A DNA stretch of 64,000 bases. It comes from Liolophura sinensis (taxonomy: Eukaryota; Mollusca; Polyplacophora; Chitonida; Chitonidae). Location of the stretch: the NCBI RefSeq assembly GCF_032854445.1, contig NC_088302.1:57638237-57702236 (forward strand). Direction: 5' to 3'. Every line of letters starts with the position of its first letter. The first letter of the stretch is position 1. The notes under the pieces were generated by a model. That model searched no databases. It worked only from the letters and a program-made list of their open reading frames with translations, and was not told where the DNA came from. Position numbers and translations under genes: made by a program. Below, piece by piece: positions 13,301-23,914 of this stretch.

Positions 13301-15945
13301 TGGTCTTAATACATGTATCCTAGCTGTGGTCTTAATACATGTATCCTAGCTGTGGTCTTAATACATGTATCCTAGCTGTGGTCTTAATACATGTATCCTA
13401 GTTGTGGTCTTAATACATGTATCCTAGCTGTGGTCTTAATACATGTATCCTAGCTGTGGTCTTAATACATGTATCCTAGCTGTGGTCTTAATACATGTAT
13501 CCTAGCTGTGGTCTTAATACATGTATCCTAACGGTGGTCTTAATACATGTATCCTAGCTGTGGTCGTAATACATGTATCCTAGCTTGAATATTTCGATTC
13601 TCATATATTTTTAAGGGCCTCATTTCCTACAGTTGACGTCCACCTTACGTGCACACCACAACAGGTACCTAGCCTGAAAATTTGGTCTAAGGATGGCTTG
13701 TACTTACTGATATGTGGAGAACATCCCTGGATGAAATGTGCACCTGATCATCACACTGTATCATAGCTATCCCCAAGCCACCATTGAATAGTTGTTTGTT
13801 GCGGGTTACAAACTCTATCTTTTGAAGTCGACTCGGTCGATCGGCATTTTTTTTTTTTGAAAGTAAACTGAAAGTAATTCCCAGCCCGCAATCTGAATCT
13901 GAATGCTAATTGAATTATCGCGGGTCCAATTTTCGTCACTTGCTTCAGGGCATACATCTCTTGTCTCTTTAAATGCTCTTTAAAAACCTTGTTGTTTTGA
14001 TAAACAAGTTCTATCACATTGAAGTCAAAGATTCCTTCTTGATTGTGGATCCAACATTAAATTTGAGCAAATTTATGAACTTTAACCCTAAACAACTGAA
14101 GCTGAAAGGCATCCATTGCTTTCGCCATGGTGGCGAAGGGTGCCAACTTGCTTTAGCAACACAGAAATTATATTTGCCAAACCTAAGGTGGCGAATGGCT
14201 AGCAGAAGCCTAGCGACTAAACAGATTATCAGTCATATAATGAATTTGGGCTATTTCTTTTTTTCTTTTTGACACAAAGGGCACTTCGAGGGAAAGGCAG
14301 TATCCGGTAATCGGACGCTGAGAAGGGCTGGGTTTGGCCCTGCATATCCTAGCTGTGCTCTTAATGCATGTACCCTGTGATCTTAATATATGTATCCTGT
14401 GATTTTAATATATGTATCCTGTGATCTTAATACATGTATCCTGTGATCTTAATACATGTACCCTGTGATCTTAATACATGCAGAGGCTACAACTGAGTTG
14501 CATAACTGAGCATGCTACATTGTTGAAATCCATTTATAAACTCATCTGGCTGATAACCATACCTGTGTCCTCGGGTCCTTACTTCTCTCTGCAGAAAGAA
14601 AAGCCACAGCCATGAAGTAATCAGCCCATTCCAGGTAACCCTCTCTCTTCTTACTGTTTATCCTGTGTTAACATCAAGCATTGAAATAAGTCACCCTATG
14701 CCATGGTCAAACATAAGTCATACACATAAGTCAAACTGTGCCAAGGTCAACCATACACATAAGACACCCTGAAAACAAGGTCAAACATAAACACAACATC
14801 AGCTGGTGTATTTTATATCAGGACGACGGATTCTTCTTGTAGCTGGCTGAACCCAATGCTGACATACTGGTGTTTGTAGTCCTACTTCACTGGAATGTAC
14901 AAAATGTCGAGAACAAGAGACATGATGTTACACCCAGTCACACTGTACTATCACCGGGCGTCAAGTACTTGGCCAATTCCTCTTATGCTGAGTGCCAAGC
15001 AAGACACTACCAGGATTACTGAGGGGCAAGTTTTATGACTCAATTCAAGTCTGTACCCCAGATCTACCATGTACAAGGCAGATATGCTCAATCCACTACC
15101 AGCCCTCAAAATTTGCAAAACTTTGAGGCGGCAATAAATGGCACTGCATCAGCACTTTGAAAAATGCTTAAGACACCAAAATAAAGGCAGTCCATTTACT
15201 CTGCAAATTCATCTGCACTGCCTACAGTAAAGTCTTATTACATCGCTATTTTCATCTATATAATACCCAATTAGATTGTCCAGATTTCAACCGTCAGCCA
15301 TTTTTTGTTTAACCATTATCAAGCAACACAAGAGAGAGTTACGTAATTCAACATCTGAAGACACATGCTTTGTTATTGAACAGATCAGAACTTGAAATAA
15401 TATTTTCGCACTAAAAAAACTAGAATGAGTTTTTCAACCTAATCCATAAAAATTCACAACCACAAAGATATATACTACAGCTGAGTTTACCTTACATAGC
15501 AATTATTTTAATTTTGTGAATAAGGACTACAAATCATAAATCTCTGTTCTGATGAGCATGGCTTGTGTTGATATGTTACAGACCTTGGCCCATTGGTAAA
15601 TATTTAATTGTTCGCGATTTTTGATCTTTACAGGGATATATGATAAAAATGAAATATGAATAAGAAGTTTGTTCATGCAAAAACATAATGATAAATCTGT
15701 GCTGGTTTAAAAATTTGCAAAAAGTTGCTGTCGCAAGTTCAGGTCAGTCATCAAGTGGCAAAATTGTCAATTTACCACAGGGCATTTATAGCCTTGTGAA
15801 TTTCCCTTTCCATGTACATAATAGTCCTAGGATAACCTTGACCCCTACCTGAGGCCTAGTCAAATATTTACCTGGATTTGTCTTCCAGAGTTGTTACAGC
15901 TTCTAATCTCTCACTCAGCTGATCAACTGTCTTTCCTTCTGACAT
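1353..15945 (-). CDS. DCTD: Deoxycytidylate (dCMP) deaminase, complete five-exon gene
   Basis: Zinc enzyme that deaminates dCMP to dUMP, the main supply of substrate for thymidylate synthase; cytosolic. Coding exons in transcription order: 15945-15872, 14653-14563, 12517-12385, 2320-2107, 1425-1353. All junctions are AG/GT and phases agree; the sum is 585 nt, 194 aa plus TGA. Human DCTD is 178 aa; the extra length is mainly a longer N-terminus. Visible motifs are [20 protein letters not shown] (residues 31-50), a [20 protein letters not shown] stretch just after residue 56, the active-site CHAELN (His102 zinc ligand, Glu104 proton shuttle) and PCNEC (Cys128 and Cys131 zinc ligands). These match family catalytic residues. 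The start is the ATG at 15945-15943, which gives MSEGK, similar to the human N-terminus. Intron 3 (12384-2321) is about 10 kb because of a giant minisatellite; intron 2 also carries an array. No frameshift or lost key residue seen. Confidence 0.96.
2740..10308. repeat. Giant 45-bp minisatellite inside DCTD intron 3
   Basis: About 165 copies of a 45-bp unit (ggacataccatgtgggccat, ctctctgtgtacaacacaaa, ccaca) with 43-47-bp variants. A marker variant containing acccgtctcgccatctacc recurs at about 3050, 3962, 5015, 5572, 6397, 6958 and 7917. Blocks repeat with a spacing near 1.39 kb (for example 5039 and 6429, 5575 and 6955), so there is higher-order structure. The last 2 kb is the most uniform. 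Because 45 is divisible by 3, it produces open frames of up to 772 codons on both strands; these are not genes. Confidence 0.97.
10335..11589. other. DCTD intron 3, unique part
   Basis: No exon, RNA or clear repeat seen. A stretch near 10800-10875 (gggcctccaaggctcggtac...) weakly recalls the head of the SINE described elsewhere and may be an old copy. Confidence 0.3.
11590..11731 (+). mobile_element. Truncated tRNA-derived SINE (family 1), 3' part
   Basis: Matches the core and tail seen in the fuller copy at 63083-63440: tgggaaggtctgtcatcaat, tcccaccataatgctggcca, and a tail gaaatattctcgagtatggc followed by a TAAATACATA-type end. 5' truncated and diverged; lies in DCTD intron 3, in the opposite orientation to the gene. 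Confidence 0.75.
11785..12275. repeat. Direct duplication of about 150 bp flanking a CA-rich tract
   Basis: Copies at about 11793-11944 and 12121-12270 share aatcaacgatggaata, cccctcatgct, ctacatgtg and ttgtttaacattg in the same order with about 20% differences. Between them (11945-12115) is an imperfect acaccata/caccacac tract. Confidence 0.8.
12986..13585. repeat. Homogeneous 26-bp minisatellite in DCTD intron 2
   Basis: About 23 nearly identical copies of a 26-bp unit (ctagctgtggtcttaataca tgtatc). Very few substitutions, implying recent expansion or active homogenisation. Lies between DCTD coding exons 2 and 3. Confidence 0.97.
14343..14482. repeat. Diverged outlier block of the 26-bp minisatellite
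   Basis: Six 22-bp units (tgtgatcttaatacatgtat cc) that are the 26-bp unit lacking tagc. Separated from the main array by 750 bases of unique sequence and close to DCTD exon 2. Confidence 0.85.
14860..15110 (-). mobile_element. Old tRNA-derived SINE (family 2) in DCTD intron 1
   Basis: On the minus strand it shows ggctggtagtggattgagca, then cttggcactcagcataagag and agtgtgactgggtgtaacat, the order seen in the family-2 copies at 24556, 21912 and 62690. Strongly diverged. Confidence 0.55.
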
Positions 15946-15957
15946 TATGAACTCTCA

Positions 15958-16034
15958 CTAAATTTGCTGACACCTTGGAAAATACTGTGGACACCTTGGT
16001 AAATACTGTGGACACCCTGTTAAATACTGTGGAA
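15958..16034. repeat. Short tandem repeat just upstream of the DCTD start codon
   Basis: Three copies of about 22 bp (acaccttggaaaatactgtg g). They begin about 15 bases upstream of the DCTD ATG on the minus strand, in its 5' UTR or first-intron acceptor region. Confidence 0.7.
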
Positions 16035-16139
16035 TGTTGAAATATCACCAAACATTAAAATACAAATAGTAGGAGGCATTTGGGAAATAAAAACTTAGCA
16101 AAATATAACTAGCAAACATGGGATGCATGTACAATTAAA

Positions 16140-16690
16140 GACGCTGGCGAAACTTGTGATCAGAAACAACACGTCACCGCAAACCATTATTGCCATCCAA
16201 AAGGGTTGCATTTAATGAATATTCATGGCATTATTGATAAAAATAGGGTATAGCATAGATAATAAATCTTTCCACATACCTATTCAATTTTTGTTAAGAA
16301 CTGACATACACGTGCGTGCACGCGTACCTGTACGTGTTAAATTTGTCAGAGACACACAGCTCCCTTTTCCCGGACCACTCTTACTCTCCTCTCTCTCTCG
16401 ATCCAGTCTTCTGATTGCTGTTTCAGTCGTACTCACGGCCATACACACACCTTCGGAAAGTAGCTTACAATTCCAAAATAACTTGCTACGCGGAACGATG
16501 CGTCGAGTACTATGCAGCCGAGACAAGTCACTACAAGGGGTTTCGATCGTCACACTTTCCTTCGCGGGTCAGCTTCTCGTGCACACCCAGTGTCTTCGTG
16601 TCACCACTACCAAAAATCAGTAATTCCCGCGTGAATTTCAACCACACCCATATCCCTCTAGCGGGATGGTAGCCAAAGCGTGATCAGATT
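16140..16690 (-). promoter_or_regulatory. Possible DCTD promoter/first-exon region
   Basis: Richer in G+C and CpG than its surroundings, 200-750 bases upstream of the DCTD start codon, with no convincing protein frame. A strictly alternating purine-pyrimidine tract lies at 16304-16327. Promoter role is inference from position and composition. Confidence 0.35.
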
Positions 16691-17029
16691 ATCTCCCCTT
16701 CCTGGATTCATTTGCCGGCTGTGGGTGCCAGAAACAACTTTTGCTGGTACATTGTATCTTTCGCATCGAATTAAATAGGCCAGTTATCATTTAAGGATGA
16801 AAATACAAAAAGCGAAAAAGAAATTTCACTTTTCGTCGCACTAAACGTAACAGCTTTTTTTGTTTTGATTCCGATAACATAGGCCTATACATGTGCAAAC
16901 ATCAGAAACAATCAATGTAGGTCATGTTTAGGGGCCTACTGGTTTCTGACGAAAAATTTATATATGCCGGCGATTTTCGGAGTGTTTTCTGGAACCACAC
17001 ATTGTAGTGATCGATGGGTAAAGTAGGTT

Positions 17030-19705
17030 TGTTGTGTGTGTCTGAGCTTACTGTATTGTCTTTACACGTAGGCATTCTGCATGTCCCTAACGGAATGTGC
17101 CGTGTGTGTCTGAGTGTACTATATTTTCTTTACACATAGGCGTGCTGTCCCTAACAGAATGTGTTGTGTGTGACTGGGCGTACTGTATTGTCAACACACA
17201 TAGGCGTGCTGTCCCAAACGGAATGTGCCAGGTGTGTCTCAGCGTACTGTAGTGTCATTACACATAGGCGTGCTGTTCCTAACGGAGTGTGCTGTGTGTG
17301 TCAAGCGTACTGTATTGTCATTATACATAGGCGTGCTGTCCCTAACGGAGTGTGCTGTGTGTGTCTGAGCGTACTGTAGTGTCATTATACATAGACGTAC
17401 TGTCTCTAACGGAATGTGCCAGGTGTGTCTGAGCGTACTGCATTGTTATTACACAAAGGCGTGCAGTCCTTAACGGAATGTGCCGTATGTGTCTGAGTGT
17501 ACTGTATTGTCATTACACAAAGGCGCGCTGTCCCTAACGGAGTGTGCTGTGTGTGTCTAGCGTACTGTATTGTCATTACACATAGGCGTACTGTCTCTAA
17601 CGGAGTGTGCTGTGTGTGTCAAGCGTACTGTATTGTCATTACACATAGGCGTGCTGTCCCTAACGGAATATGCTGTGTGTGTCTGAGCCGACTGTAGTGT
17701 CATTATACATAGGCGTACTGTCTCTAACGGAGTGTGATGTGTGTGTCTGAGCGTACTGTATTGTCATTATACATAGGCGTGCTGTCCCTAACGGAATATG
17801 CTGTGTGTGTCTGAGAGTACTGTATTGTCATTATACATAGGCGTGCTGTGCCTAACGGAGTGTGCCGTGTGTGTCTAGCGTACTGTATTGTCATTACACA
17901 TAGGCGTGCTGTCCCTAACGGAGTGTGCTGTGTGTGTCTGAGCCGACTGTAGTGTCATTATACATAGGCGTAATGTCTCTAACGGAGTGTGCTGTGTGTG
18001 TCTGAGCGTACTGTATTGTCATTATACATAGGCGTGCTGTCCCTAACGGAATATGCTGTGTGTGTCTGAGCGTACTGTATTGTCATTATACATAGGCGTG
18101 CTGTCCCTAACGGAGTGTGCCGTGTGTGTCTAGCGTACTGTATTGTCATTACACATAGTCGTGCTGTCCCTAACGGAGTGTGCTGTGTGTGTCTGAGCCG
18201 ACTGTAGTGTCATTATACATAGGCGTACTGTCTCTAACGGAGTGTGCTGTGTGTGTCTGAGCGTACTGTATTGTCATTATACATAGGCGTGCTGTCCCTA
18301 ACGGAGTGTGCTGTGTGTGTCTGAGAGTACTGTATTGTTATTACACATAGTCGTGCTGTCCCTAACGGAGTGTGCTGTGTGTGTCTGAGCCGACTGTAGT
18401 GTCATTATACATAGGCGTACTGTCCCTAACGGAATGTGCCGTATGTGCCTGAGTGTACTGTATTGTCATTACACAAAGGCGCGCTGTCCCTAACGGAGTG
18501 TGCTGTGTGTGTCTAGCGTACTGTATTGTCATTACACATAGGCGTGATGTCCCTAACGGAATATGCTGTGTGTGTCTGAGCGTATTGTATTGTCGTTACA
18601 CACAGGCTTACTGTCCCTAACGGAGTGTGCTGTGTGTGTCTGAGTGTACTGTCCCTAACGGAGTGTGCTGTGTGTGTCTGAGCCAACTGTATTGTCATTA
18701 CACATAGGCGTGCTGTCCCTAACAGAATGTGCTGTGTGTGTCTGAGCGTACTGTATTGTCATTATACATAGGCGTACTGTTCCTAACGGAGTGTGATGTG
18801 TGTGTCTAGCGTACTGTATTGTCATTATACATAGGCGTACTGTCTCTAACGGAGTGTGCTGTGTGTGTCTAGCGTACTGTTTTGTCATTACACATAGGCG
18901 TACTGTCTCTAACGGAGTGTGCTGTGTGTGTCTAGCGTACTGTATTGTCATTATACATAGACGTACTGTCTCTAACGGAGCGTGCTGTGTGTGTCTGAGC
19001 CAACTGTATTGTCATTATACATAGGCGTACTGTCTCTAACGGAGTGTGCTGTGTGTGTCTAGCGTACTGTATTGTCATTACACATAGGCGTGCTGTCCCT
19101 AACGGAGTGTGCTGTGTGTGTCTGAGCGTACTGTATTGTCATTATACATAGGCGTGCTGTCCCTAACGGAATATGCTGTGTGTGTCTGAGCGTACTGTAT
19201 TGTCATTATACATAGGCGTACTGTCTCTAACGGAGTGTGCTGTGTGTGTCAAGCGTACTGTATTGTCATTACACATAGGCGTGCTGTCCCTAACGGAGTG
19301 TGCTGTGTGTGTCTGAGCCGACTGTAGTGTCATTATACATAGGCGTACTGTCTCTAACGGAGTGTGCTGTGTGTGTCTGAGCGTACTGTATTGTCATTAT
19401 ACATAGGCGTACTGTCTCTAACGGAGTGTGCTGTGTGTGTCTGAGCCGACTGTAGTGTCATTATACATAGGCGTACTGTCTCTAACGGAGTGTGCTGTGT
19501 GTGTCTAGCGTACTGTATTGTCATTACACATAGGCGTACTGTCTCTAACGGAGTGTGCTGTGTGTGTCTGAGCGTACTGTATTTTCATCACGCATAGGCG
19601 TGCTGTCCCTAACGGAATATGCTGTGTGTGCCTGAGCGTACTGTATTTTCATCACGCATAGGCGTGCTGTCCCTAACGGAATGTGTCATGTGTGTCTGAG
19701 CGACA
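17030..19705. repeat. 62-64-bp minisatellite between DCTD and the lectin gene
   Basis: About 42 copies of a unit (ctgagcgtactgtattgtca, ttatacataggcgtgctgtc, cctaacggagtgtgctgtgt gtgt). Variants tctagcgta/tgagccgac and gtccc/gtctc alternate in blocks, suggesting multi-unit duplications. Intergenic, in the divergent gap between two genes. Confidence 0.97.
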
Positions 19706-19899
19706 ATGTAATAATTGGCTAGAAATAAGATATTTGTAAATCCTATATCAAAAATGTATCATTAAAAAAAATGAAAAAATACTTTTCTGTAATAGAGAAA
19801 ATAGAGATAATAGAGAAAAGAAATAGAGAAAAATCCCCACGTGAGGAGAATTTACATTGGAAAAAAATAAAAAAGAACGCCTTCTGCAGTTTCAAGCTT

Positions 19900-20580
19900 C
19901 ATGTTATTTTCAAGGAATATGAATATATATTTGGGATATGCGTATGCTGCTTTACATGGGGATTTAGGATATATATATATATGCTGCTTTATATGGAGGT
20001 TGGTATTTATGTATGCTGCTTTATTTGAGGGTTTGGGATATATGTATCCTGCTTCATATAGGGATTTGGGATATATGCATGCTGCTTTATATGGAGGGTT
20101 GGGATATACGTACGCTGCAGCTTTATATAGGAATTTGGGATATACATATACTGCGTTATATGGGGGATTGGTATTTATTTATGCTGCTTTATATTCGAGG
20201 GTTGGAATATATGTATTTTGCTTTATATGGAGATTTGGGATATATGCATGCTGCTTTACATCTGGGTTTGGGATTTATGTATGCTGCTTTATATGGGGGG
20301 TGTGGTGGGATATGTGTATGGTGCTTTGTATCGGTGGGGTGGGGTGGGACATATGTATGTTGCTTTATATGGTGGGTTGGTATATATGTATGCTGCTGGT
20401 GCTGTACGGGGGAAATTTGTATGGTGCTTTATATGGAGATTTGAGATATATGTATGCTGCTTTATATGGGGGATTTGAGAGATACGTATGTTGCTTTATA
20501 CAGGGACTTGGGATATATGTACACTGCTTTATATGTTGGGTTGGGATATACGCATACTGCTTTATATGGGTACATTTTAT
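19900..20580. repeat. 33-36-bp degenerate minisatellite
   Basis: About 20 copies of a unit (ggatatatgtatgctgcttt atatggagggttg) with variable length. A purine-rich aatagagaaa tract precedes it (19789-19835). Confidence 0.92.
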
Positions 20581-20762
20581 TTTCTACTTTGATCAATGTG
20601 CAATACGCTGACGAGAAGCTACCTGGGATGGCCAGGGTTTACCCCATGTGTTTGTAGATAAATGTCTTATTGTGCCAACTTTGAATTTCTTTTGAATTTC
20701 GTTGTCTAACAGGTCATTTTGTAGAACTCCCACACGTTTGATGTATATATTATGTGAGTGGG

Positions 20763-21190
20763 ACTAGCATGGCTCAGCGGTGCAACGTCTACAACTTCCA
20801 ATTGCTGACACATGCCGTTCGGGTTCGATCCAGGTCATGGGTAGGGAGTTAATAGATTTACACTCTTGTTCGTGTATGGAGCCATGGTGACAATACGCGG
20901 TCGACGACACTCGTGCCTGAGGTTGATGGTGCAGCCTCCCGCTCGTTGAGTACAACATGTTTTCTACACTGTACTTCACATAGTGTCTACTTCACACCTG
21001 GTAATGGTCGTCAGTAAGTTGCCAACGGCCAGCTTTGTGACAGCGGGCAAAGCCAGGGGAAAACCCACGACCACCCGCAGGCTGCTGACAGATCTTCCCA
21101 CATACGACTACCATACCAATATCTTACATGAATCATTAAAAGTGAAATATTCTTGAGTACGGCGCTAAAGAAAAATCAAACTAAATAAAC
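20763..21190. mobile_element. Composite SINE relics in two orientations
   Basis: Starts with a tRNA-like head on the plus strand (ggctcagcggtgcaacgtct with a B-box-like gggttcgatccagg at 20819-20832). Bases 21020-21112 hold the family-1 core on the minus strand (gggcaaagccaggggaaaac ccacgacc, then cagatcttcccacatacg). Bases 21138-21188 hold the family-1 tail on the plus strand (gtgaaatattcttgagtacg). The mixture implies nested insertion or rearrangement. Confidence 0.6.
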
Positions 21191-21911
21191 ACATACATGG
21201 TGAAAGAAAAAATAAACTGCAGAAAACCCTGTCTTATTTTATACTAAACTGCACATTCAGGAAAACCGTTGAGCGCCAGCAATGAATGTTCCAAGTCTTT
21301 ATGTCCTGTCATACAAGTAACCAGGGGTTTTGACCCAGCAAAGGCGAGCCCCTTCTTGACACTTCCCCTCTACATGCATAGATATTTCCCACTTAGGTCC
21401 ACATATAGCCTTTACATGCACGATCTCTGATATCCCTACATATCATCTGCATGACCGTCTATATATAACACATGTAATGTCAAATACACATGTCCTCACT
21501 TCTGGTGTATGTATATCACGTTGTATATTAAACATGTATGTAGATTATATATAGCCACTTTTGTCAATGAAATTACATATGCTTGTTAAAATAAGAAGGA
21601 TATTGTTAAGTTGTACCTGGTCTGCGTATCTCTGATACAACATTCTACTGATATGACGGTAAAGATTATTGTATAGATGCATTATCGAACTGTTGATTCA
21701 CAGGTCAGCTGATATTCTATCAAGGATATAAGTACACTCCAATACGTTTATTTATTTCGTTTAATGTCTTTTAATGGCTTGTACACTCTAGAATCACTCA
21801 TACATGTATACATGAGTGTTATCCGCGATATGATATATTCACAGTATAAACACTAGCTTATGAATTGCCTAACAGGTAAAGGTATAGTAAAGGTCATACA
21901 TAACTGTATTT

Positions 21912-22245
21912 TCATGTCTGGTAGAGCGTACGCGTCGGGGGTGGTAGATTCAATCCTGGATCGGGTCACACCTAAGGCCTTAAAAGAGGAAGTTGTAGCT
22001 TCTTCTGTTGGCGTTCAGAATTAAGGGGATAGTGCAACGACTGGTTGATCCGTATCAGTATAATGGCTGGGGCGGGGCGGCTTACTTGCCTTCGGTAAGT
22101 CGTCTCATTGAAGCAGCGCTAGATAAATGAGAGGCGGAAATCCGTCCTGCAACAAGGAGACGCGCACTCTAAGGTACTCTTCGTCGTCATATGACTGAAA
22201 AATTGTTAAGTTCGACGTTAAACCCTAAACACTCACTAACTCTGT
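21912..22245 (+). mobile_element. tRNA-derived SINE (family 2)
   Basis: A-box-like ctggtagagcgt, B-box-like gattcaatcctgg at about 21949, then aaggggatagtgcaacgact ggttgatccgtatc, ggcggaaatccgtcctgcaa, and a tail cgacgttaaaccctaaacac tcac. Nearly full length; the very 5' end is truncated. Confidence 0.8.
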
Positions 22246-23814
22246 TTTCAGGTCCATAGTACTACCCCACAATGCAGGCTTTGAGGCATTTTCATGCAGA
22301 ATCTAGAACAACCTACATGACATGGGGTGTAATGGGCGAACTCGAGGACGGGAATTTTTAGGCCACTGGGCCACGTCTTTCCCGCCAGAAAAATAATTTT
22401 GCTGAAACATATGTATATATCTAGGTGTTGTCAAAATCTCGTTTTGGTTAACGTTTGTCTTCATATGTAAAGGGAATAATGTGAACAGTTTTGTCATAGT
22501 TTGGCTAGTTTAAAACCCGTGTTTCTGCCATAGTCTGTCGCGCAACCTTCATAGTACAGTGAACTAACGAGTTGATGGAATTGGTGCTGACGTGTGAACT
22601 AACGAGTTGATGGGGTTAAAGGATATATGAAAAGGAACAATAAAACCAAGGTTATGTTGCTATGCCGAATGAAGAAGATTATGCCCTAGAATATTTGTTA
22701 AATAAAATTCATTCTAGGGGTTAGCTATAATTTAGTGCACTAGAGTAGGATACCATTTTTCGCTTTGTTTGACCAAAGCATGGCTTCAGTGCTTGTTTAG
22801 AGCTTTATATGTCACATGCTTGCCATATAGCAGGAAAAGAAGAGTAAAACAGAACTTAAGAAAGTAGCAGCCTTACGAGTGTGTCAGTGGCTGTCACTCA
22901 CAGCTATAGTCAGTTTCGCTTCTTAAGGTGCACAGTTTCTAGCATTCGGGCCGATTCTTCGCCTTACCATTTCAAGTCCTTTGCTAATAACTTCAAGTTT
23001 AAAATATATCGATAATAGATTCGTCTGTGAAATGAAATTATTTGTCTCACAGACGTATATAGTAATAAAAAGTATTATTTATTTATCTGACTGGTGTTTT
23101 AGGCCGTACTGAAGTAAATTTCACTTATACGGCGGCGGTCATCATTATGATGGGAAGAAACCGGGTAGAGTCCGGGGGAAACCCACGACCATTGCTGCGG
23201 GAGCCAGCATGAGCTGAACTTCAACTCACACCGTATGCACACGCGTGCACACACAAATACATTCATAATATGAAATAAATAACATGATTATAAGAGTAAG
23301 TTGGCTAATTCATCACTGCATTCCAGTGACACCGAAAACCTGTCTTTGACTATATGCATTGTGCGATGTTTTGCCCTTGTGAATTTCTAATTCAACTCTT
23401 GATTTAAGGGCAAAGTATATATATAGGATTACATGGTGGACATTGTTCAGTCATGCGTATACGTACCTGGATGAATGCATTATGTAAATCACTCAGCCGT
23501 GACCGGTGCGTATCGGGCCACCGTATTTAAAACATCATCTTAACGGGGACTGGGCGAGCTTTAATTGTCATCGTTAATTACATTTTCGTGTTGCACCAGA
23601 GTCACGCCGCCAATCTCACGGCTCCCAGGACGATCTGACTTAAAGTCTGGAAACGATCTGTCAGGATTTCTTTTTTTTTTTTTTTTGTTCAGCCAGAACT
23701 CCGTCATTGGTCCATTAGACATTTTCAGAATTATACGACAATCTGTACACGGGTCATTTCCGGCTGAATTCCTGGATGTACATTGTAGACTAGTGACCAA
23801 GAAACTCCTCGGAC
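22246..23814. other. Upstream region of the lectin gene, outside the SINE
   Basis: No coding frame with supporting features. A short direct repeat gaactaacgagttgatg occurs at about 22560 and 22594. Apart from the SINE at 23076-23233 I see nothing further. Confidence 0.3.
23076..23233 (-). mobile_element. tRNA-derived SINE (family 1), partial
   Basis: In plus-strand reading: tttatttatctgactggtgt, ccgtactgaagtaaatttca cttata, cgggggaaacccacgacc, then gggagccagcatgagctgaa. This is the reverse complement of the tail and core of family 1, with an internal deletion. Confidence 0.8.
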
Positions 23815-23817
23815 GTG

Positions 23818-23827
23818 TATATAAAAG
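23818..23827 (+). promoter_or_regulatory. TATA box of the fibrinogen-related gene
   Basis: TATATAAAAG lies 88 bases before the start codon at 23915. A transcription start about 30 bases downstream (near 23850) would leave a short 5' leader of about 65 nt with no upstream ATG in the normal position. Its match and spacing are seen directly; its use is inference. Confidence 0.7.
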
Positions 23828-23914
23828 TACCTGGTGCTTTTCGGACAAAGCGGACATTAGATCTTGATGGTAGTTTTGCTTTGTGGAAGACGCTATCCTG
23901 TACCGACTTTCACC

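Noticed and set aside
16225-16623. 132-codon frame upstream of DCTD
   Set aside because: Opposite frames are equally open, no domain is visible, and the position fits the promoter or untranslated first exon of DCTD.
19901-20611. 236-codon Tyr/Gly/Leu-rich frame on the plus strand
   Set aside because: Degenerate 33-36-bp repeat; three overlapping frames are open and none has splice or start support.
20763-20835. Functional tRNA gene
   Set aside because: A and B boxes are only partly conserved and no complete cloverleaf can be drawn; it is better explained as a SINE head.
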